From CAZTHK01 sp964613215 (GTDB lineage: Bacteria; Krumholzibacteriota; Krumholzibacteriia; Krumholzibacteriales; CAZTHK01): DNA of 64,000 nt. The position numbers were made by a program, and so were the translations under genes. The DNA lies in the NCBI GenBank assembly GCA_964613215.1, contig CAZTHK010000018.1, positions 4,451 through 68,450 on the forward strand, in the 5' to 3' direction. A model generated the notes under the pieces. That model was not told the DNA's origin and searched no databases. It saw nothing but the letters and a program-made list of their open reading frames with translations. Positions 59,618-64,000 of the stretch are shown in pieces. Every line of letters begins with the position of its first letter. Position 1 is the first letter of the stretch.

Positions 59618-62143
59618 ATGAAAGATTCTGGTTCAGTTTCCAGGGAAGTAATGGAAGTGGCTTTTGGTGGACTCCTGCACGATATCGGCAAGGTCCGCCA
59701 GAGAATGAATCCAGAAGGGATTTATAATAAGACCAATCTCGAGCATTTCTGTCCCCACAGAAAAGGCGGACGCACCCACAAACACGCCGGCCACACAGCC
59801 GAGTTCCTGGCTGAGTGTGTTGATAATAACATATTTAATGAAAATATCAGACGCATAGCGGCAAGCCATCATCTCGATCTGAGCTTTAAAAATACTCCTG
59901 CTGAAATTGCTGTCCAAATAGCCGACAGGCTGGCGAGTGGAATGGACAGAGAGAGCTACGAAAAAAAAGAGGATGAAAGCAGTGAACCGGAAGAAAACCA
60001 GCAGGGCGACTATATTAGAGCAAGGCTTATCTCTATCTTCAGTCAGCTTAAACTATCGGAAGGTGAATCGGACGAGGATTATGTGAGTTCTATTGAAAAG
60101 CTCAGGTTTGATTCATTACCACAAAGAATAGCAGATATTTCCAGAGAAACAGCAAGGGATCACTATCTAAAACTATGGAGAAGCTTCCAGGATGATTTTG
60201 AAAAAATCGGATCATTCTCTCTGGATAACAACTATCTGAATGCTCTTTCATCCATCATGGAACTTTATTTCTGGTGTGTTCCAGCATCGAGTTATAAAAG
60301 CATACCGGATCATTCTCTTTACGATCACTGCCGTCTTACCTCTGCGATTGCATCCAGCATATACAGATACCACGAAGAAAACAGCGAAGGAATCGTGAAA
60401 AAAAATTATATCGATAAAAATGATATATTCCTGATTATACAGGGGGATTTTTCTGGCATACAGAATTTCATATTCGACTTCCGGGGAGAATCTCATAAAT
60501 ATGCGGCAAAAATATTACGTGCTAGATCATTTTACGTAAGCATTGCCACTGAGATCGTTGCAGTAATGATATGCGATGCACTTGGAATTCCCCACGTTTC
60601 AATTATCCTGAATGCTGGAGGTAAATTCACTATATTCGCCCCTAACCTCGAAGGATCCAGAGAAAAAATAGCGAGAATAAAAAATGAGATAAATAGCTTT
60701 TTCACGGATATGTCTTTCGGCCAGACAAGATTCAATATTGCCTCCCTTCCGGTGTGCGGAAATGATCTTGTGATGGGCAAAAATAATCCTGTAGGCAAAA
60801 TCATGAAAAAACTCAGCGTCAACCTGGAACGGGACAAACTGAGGCCAAATATAAAAGAACCGGTTATTCAGGAATATCTCGATAACTTTACAGGAACAGT
60901 TTGTCCGACGTGCGGTTATAGATCAGTTGATTCCGGAGAGATATGCAAAACATGCAATGGATTTAAAAGAATTGGAGAAGATTTAGTTAAATCTGAAAGA
61001 TCTATCATTTCTGTTGGAAAGGGCAAAGACGGGCATAAATTACCGGGAGGTTGGAGATTCAGGTTTTACCAAAACAATGAAAAAAGAAAAATTCCCGGAA
61101 GTGACCTGACCTATAATTTGGAACGATTCACAGGGGATAGCCCAACCTTCGAAGGCATTGCCATTAAATTTATATCTAATTATACGCCAACTTTCAGAGA
61201 GGACGAAATTAATCAGGAAAAGTATGAATCACTGAGCGAAAAATTCCCGGAGGAAGAATTCGCCGCCGGTTCTAACAAAACCTTCTCTCATATAGGAGCA
61301 GACGGGAGAGAAAAAATAAATTCAGAATTCATAGGAGTGCCTCATATAGCAGCACTAAAAGCAGACATTGATAATATGGGGGAGATGTTTATAAAAGGTT
61401 TTGGTAATAAAACCAACTTTTCTAAAATCGTAACATTATCCAGGATGTTTAATTTCCTCTTCACCGGATGGCTTCAGCGACTGCTTAAATCCAATAAGGA
61501 ATACGAATCTGTCTATACTGTTTTCGCAGGTGGCGATGATCTTTTCCTGATAGGACCATGGCGCTCTATCATGGATCTTGCAGATCATATCGATAAGCAC
61601 CTGGACGAATATACTGCTAAACATCCAGGAATTCACATATCTGCAGGCATAGTCCTCAGCCGTCCTCAAATCCCTGTCAGGAAACTTGCTGATAGGAGCG
61701 AAGAATACCTTGAAAAATCAAAAAAAGGGGATATCGGAAGGGCTAAAAATAGGGCTATAAATGTCAAAAGCGTTGAGCCTGATTCTGGTTATAGAACCAA
61801 GAACAAGATAACTGTATTTGAAAGAACTGTACGGTGGGAGGACTATCGAGAGCTCAAGAATTTCGGTGATTTGCTTTTCAAAATGATGAGAGATGATAAC
61901 TTATCTGTTTCTTATATCTACAATCTCTTTGAATTTGCTGAAAAGCGGGAAAGGCAGGAGGAAAAACCCAGGGAAGCAAGATGGCATGCTCTTTTTAAAT
62001 ACATGACACACAGGAACTACTACGATGAAAATAGCCCTGAGTTATACAACAAGCTGCTGGGAATCTCAGAATTAATTCTAGAACATGGAGAAGATCTTAA
62101 AATAGCACTTTCCAGATGCCTTTATAGAAGTCGAAAGAGATAA
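59618..62143 (+). CDS. cas10: Type III-A CRISPR Cas10/Csm1 with HD and GGDD sites
   Basis: The protein is 841 aa. It is the large subunit of the Csm complex. The N-terminal HD nuclease motif is GGLLHDIGKVRQR (His21-Asp22), with further histidines in HKHAGHTAEFL and AASHHLDL. A zinc ribbon, CPTCG...CKTC, lies near residue 429. The second palm domain has VFAGGDDLFLIG at 638-641, so cyclic oligoadenylate synthesis is expected. A partner effector such as Csm6 should be encoded nearby but is not in this window. The gene lies 3 nt after cas6 and 21 nt before csm2. Confidence 0.96.
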   Translation: MKDSGSVSREVMEVAFGGLLHDIGKVRQRMNPEGIYNKTNLEHFCPHRKGGRTHKHAGHTAEFLAECVDNNIFNENIRRIAASHHLDLSFKNTPAEIAVQIADRLASGMDRESYEKKEDESSEPEENQQGDYIRARLISIFSQLKLSEGESDEDYVSSIEKLRFDSLPQRIADISRETARDHYLKLWRSFQDDFEKIGSFSLDNNYLNALSSIMELYFWCVPASSYKSIPDHSLYDHCRLTSAIASSIYRYHEENSEGIVKKNYIDKNDIFLIIQGDFSGIQNFIFDFRGESHKYAAKILRARSFYVSIATEIVAVMICDALGIPHVSIILNAGGKFTIFAPNLEGSREKIARIKNEINSFFTDMSFGQTRFNIASLPVCGNDLVMGKNNPVGKIMKKLSVNLERDKLRPNIKEPVIQEYLDNFTGTVCPTCGYRSVDSGEICKTCNGFKRIGEDLVKSERSIISVGKGKDGHKLPGGWRFRFYQNNEKRKIPGSDLTYNLERFTGDSPTFEGIAIKFISNYTPTFREDEINQEKYESLSEKFPEEEFAAGSNKTFSHIGADGREKINSEFIGVPHIAALKADIDNMGEMFIKGFGNKTNFSKIVTLSRMFNFLFTGWLQRLLKSNKEYESVYTVFAGGDDLFLIGPWRSIMDLADHIDKHLDEYTAKHPGIHISAGIVLSRPQIPVRKLADRSEEYLEKSKKGDIGRAKNRAINVKSVEPDSGYRTKNKITVFERTVRWEDYRELKNFGDLLFKMMRDDNLSVSYIYNLFEFAEKRERQEEKPREARWHALFKYMTHRNYYDENSPELYNKLLGISELILEHGEDLKIALSRCLYRSRKR

Positions 62144-62164
62144 ATTCTGTTAAGGAGGAAAAAC

Positions 62165-62572
62165 ATGAACGTCTTCGTTGATTACTACCAGGATAGGGAG
62201 AGCAAACTACTCCGGCATGACTTGTTTTACAAGGATGCCGAGAAAATTGCTGATTGTATTAAAGGTAGAATGAAAGGTAGAATGAAATACACTCAAGTAA
62301 GGAAATTTTATAATCAGACATTAATTCATAAAAAGAAAATTGAAGAGAAGGGTTCATCTCCGGAAGTTTTTAAGAAAGAATTACCATACATAAAAATGTT
62401 GGTTACCAAAGCAAAATATGCTAATGCGAGGAACAAGGTCAGCGATGAGTTTGTTAAGTTTATAGATACATACATAGGGGGAAAAACGAAAGATAAAGAA
62501 GATTTTTTCCTCTTTTGCGACCTTTTCGAAGCGGTAATGGCTTATTTAAAAACAATGCTTAAAAATCGATAG
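62165..62572 (+). CDS. csm2: CRISPR Csm2 small subunit
   Basis: The protein is 135 aa, all helical and basic, like Csm2 (a small subunit that lines the type III-A complex backbone). It includes KYTQVRKFYNQTLIHKKK and LPYIKMLVTKAKYANARNKVSDEFVKF, typical blocks of the family. GGAGG precedes the start. Position between cas10 and csm3 supports the call. A tandem 12-nt duplication (GGTAGAATGAAA twice, about 62266-62289) gives an in-frame KGRM repeat, a sign of recent slippage. Confidence 0.88.
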   Translation: MNVFVDYYQDRESKLLRHDLFYKDAEKIADCIKGRMKGRMKYTQVRKFYNQTLIHKKKIEEKGSSPEVFKKELPYIKMLVTKAKYANARNKVSDEFVKFIDTYIGGKTKDKEDFFLFCDLFEAVMAYLKTMLKNR

Positions 62573-62581
62573 GAGGTTGTA

Positions 62582-63319
62582 ATGAGTATCAAACGATTAA
62601 TCGAGAATGAAAAAATATCCGGTGAAATAGAAGTTCTATCCGGATTGCATATTGGAGCAGGCAGCGATGAAATACATATCGGAGGAGTCGATAATCCAGT
62701 TGTCAGGGATCCATCAGGTAACCCCTACATACCCGGAAGTTCTCTCAAAGGAAAGATACGCTGTCTGCTTGAACTTTCTACAAATAGTATAGGAGATGAT
62801 GGAGGACCTTATGTAACAAAGGAAGATGATGACCCAATAGCCAGAATCTTTGGTAATGGAAAAACTATCGATGAATATAAAGGAGGCCCAACACGGGTAT
62901 CATTTTCAGACTGCCAGATGATAAATGTCGAAGAAATGACCGAGAAAGGAGCGCTCACCGAGGAGAAAGCAGAGGTGAGTATCAATAGACTCAGTGGTAC
63001 GGTAGAAGGTGGTGGTGCAGCAGGAGGTGGTGGAGTGCGTCATATGGAACGTGTTCCAAGAGGTGCCAGATTCAGGTTCGAGGTAACATACAAAATCTTC
63101 GATTTCGACGGCGACGGGGGGGAAAAGGACAGAGATAACCTTATACTCCTTTTAATAGGGATGAGACTGCTCGAAGATGACGCCCTGGGAGGTTCGGGAT
63201 CCAGGGGATACGGAAGAATAAAATTCAACCTGGATAAACTGCCGGCGTTCATCAAGTATGAAAAATTAGAGGAAATAAACGTAGAAGAAGAAATTGAAAG
63301 ATTCATAAAAGAGGATTAA
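62582..63319 (+). CDS. csm3: CRISPR Csm3 backbone RAMP protein
   Basis: The protein is 245 aa. It forms the crRNA-binding filament and cleaves target RNA. The N-terminal GEIEVLSGLHIGAGSDE leads to GGVDNPVVRDPSGNPYIPG, in which Asp37 corresponds to the catalytic aspartate. SSLKGKIRCLLE, RFEVTYKIFD and LGGSGSRGYGRIKF are family blocks. A Gly-rich loop GGGAAGGGGV (about 141-150) is present in the middle. AGGAGG precedes the ATG, and the gap to csm2 is 9 nt. Confidence 0.95.
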   Translation: MSIKRLIENEKISGEIEVLSGLHIGAGSDEIHIGGVDNPVVRDPSGNPYIPGSSLKGKIRCLLELSTNSIGDDGGPYVTKEDDDPIARIFGNGKTIDEYKGGPTRVSFSDCQMINVEEMTEKGALTEEKAEVSINRLSGTVEGGGAAGGGGVRHMERVPRGARFRFEVTYKIFDFDGDGGEKDRDNLILLLIGMRLLEDDALGGSGSRGYGRIKFNLDKLPAFIKYEKLEEINVEEEIERFIKED

Positions 63320-63322
63320 GGC

Positions 63323-63961
63323 ATGTTAACACTTAAATTAACTATAAAGCCCAAAACGGCATTCGGAACTCCATTGCACAGCGATACCTTATGGGGACAT
63401 TTCTGCTGTTCATTCGCTGAAATGGAAGGAGAGGAAGAGCTCGAAAAAATTATAAATCACGACGCTTCTATGCCTTTTCTATCATTTTCCGATGCCTTTC
63501 CAGCAGGGAAATTACCAGTCCCCCTGATCGAACCATCAGGTATTCCAGATGACATAGAGTACAAGGACCAGAAAAAGATAAAGAAGAAAACATTAATTAA
63601 CTCTTCCGTAATGATTAAGAAAAGAAACAATCTGACTTTCTCTGATCTGATCAGAGAAATTCACAAAGAAATAAAATCAGAAGAAAGCCAGACAAATAAT
63701 AAGAATCAAACAGTCTATAAAAAATCCCGAGTTAGAACTGCAATTAACAGAGTTTCCGGCTCAAGCTTAGAGGGCAATCTTTTCGAGATCGATGAAACCT
63801 GGTATTCAACAGACCTCGATATATACTGTCTGCTCGATACAGATATAATCACAAAAGAAAAGTTTGAAATGATAATGGAATACATAGGTGATTCAGGTTA
63901 TGGCAAGGACAGCAGTGTCGGTCTGGGAAGATTTAAAATAGAAAGCATGAGTCCGCACTAA
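63323..63961 (+). CDS. csm4: CRISPR Csm4 (short form)
   Basis: The protein is 212 aa, whereas Csm4 is usually about 300. It begins MLTLKLTIKPKTAFGTPLHSDTLWGHF, the typical RAMP start that binds the crRNA 5' end, and ends GYGKDSSVGLGRFKIESMS, which in homologues is followed by about 80 more residues. A TAA stops it at 63959-63961, only 39 nt from the window edge. It may be truncated or split by a frameshift. Csm5 and the array are expected to the right. Confidence 0.85.
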   Translation: MLTLKLTIKPKTAFGTPLHSDTLWGHFCCSFAEMEGEEELEKIINHDASMPFLSFSDAFPAGKLPVPLIEPSGIPDDIEYKDQKKIKKKTLINSSVMIKKRNNLTFSDLIREIHKEIKSEESQTNNKNQTVYKKSRVRTAINRVSGSSLEGNLFEIDETWYSTDLDIYCLLDTDIITKEKFEMIMEYIGDSGYGKDSSVGLGRFKIESMSPH

Positions 63962-64000
63962 AAACTCTTTTTCAAAATGCTGGTCCGAAATACGCCTGAA

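Overview
The window looks like part of a chromosome from an anaerobic bacterium. Evidence for this is a ferredoxin-linked 2-oxoacid oxidoreductase, a strict-anaerobe-type hybrid cluster protein (Cys spacing C-x2-C-x8-C-x5-C), an Fe-S Rrf2 regulator, and no aerobic respiratory genes. The full glnA/glnB/glnD/glnE set, PriA, TsaD and ThiL make it bacterial. I cannot name the phylum from sequence alone. Multidomain Ser/Thr kinases, TPR proteins and giant hybrid kinases suggest a signalling-rich lineage, perhaps uncultured.

Layout. (1) 1-18.1 kb is an accessory island. Eight co-directional genes encode a helical-repeat protein (open at the left edge), a single-module Clp-like AAA+ ATPase, a Ser/Thr kinase-TPR protein, a second helical-repeat protein, a small protein that vaguely resembles the helical end of HscB, two paralogous Hsp70s (the second carrying about ten ankyrin repeats) and a TIR protein with Clp_N-like repeats. 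A convergent pair encodes a kinase-TIR fusion and a zinc-ribbon protein. I recognise no named system with this composition and rate it the best candidate for something undescribed. (2) 18.6-25.1 kb is a catabolic operon: a FadR-type regulator with a perfect FadR/PdhR-like operator, 2-oxoacid:ferredoxin oxidoreductase (alpha, then an unusual beta-gamma fusion), acyl-CoA dehydrogenase and an AbgT-type transporter. (3) 25.3-29.8 kb holds a ferric-reductase-like flavocytochrome, an isochorismatase-family hydrolase and priA. (4) 30.3-38.8 kb is a five-gene signalling operon on the minus strand (receiver-GGDEF, histidine kinase, two giant kinase/HD-GYP proteins, single receiver) preceded by a near-consensus sigma-54 promoter. 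(5) 39.5-50.4 kb carries tsaD and the nitrogen-regulation genes glnB, glnE, glnD and glnA, followed by a hybrid PAS kinase. (6) 50.4-57.3 kb carries housekeeping genes (histidine phosphatase, thiL, HAD, CPBP protease, Mut7-C protein) and an Rrf2-hcp pair. (7) 57.4-64 kb holds a decayed HNH endonuclease gene and the start of a type III-A CRISPR operon (cas6-cas10-csm2-csm3-csm4). The operon runs to the right edge, and no CRISPR array lies inside the window.

How parts work together. The gln genes form the classical chain: GlnD senses glutamine and uridylylates PII (GlnB, Tyr51 present), which steers GlnE to adenylylate glutamine synthetase (Tyr400 present). The signalling operon combines c-di-GMP synthesis (GGDDF) with one intact and one degenerate HD-GYP domain. 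Cas10 keeps both its HD and GGDD motifs, so the type III system should cut DNA and make cyclic oligoadenylates. A 117-bp structured repeat occurs twice (18.6 and 51.1 kb) with identical length and at least one compensatory base-pair change.

The two outer islands are accessory in content, and the CRISPR end is visibly more A+T-rich than the middle (judged by eye, not measured).
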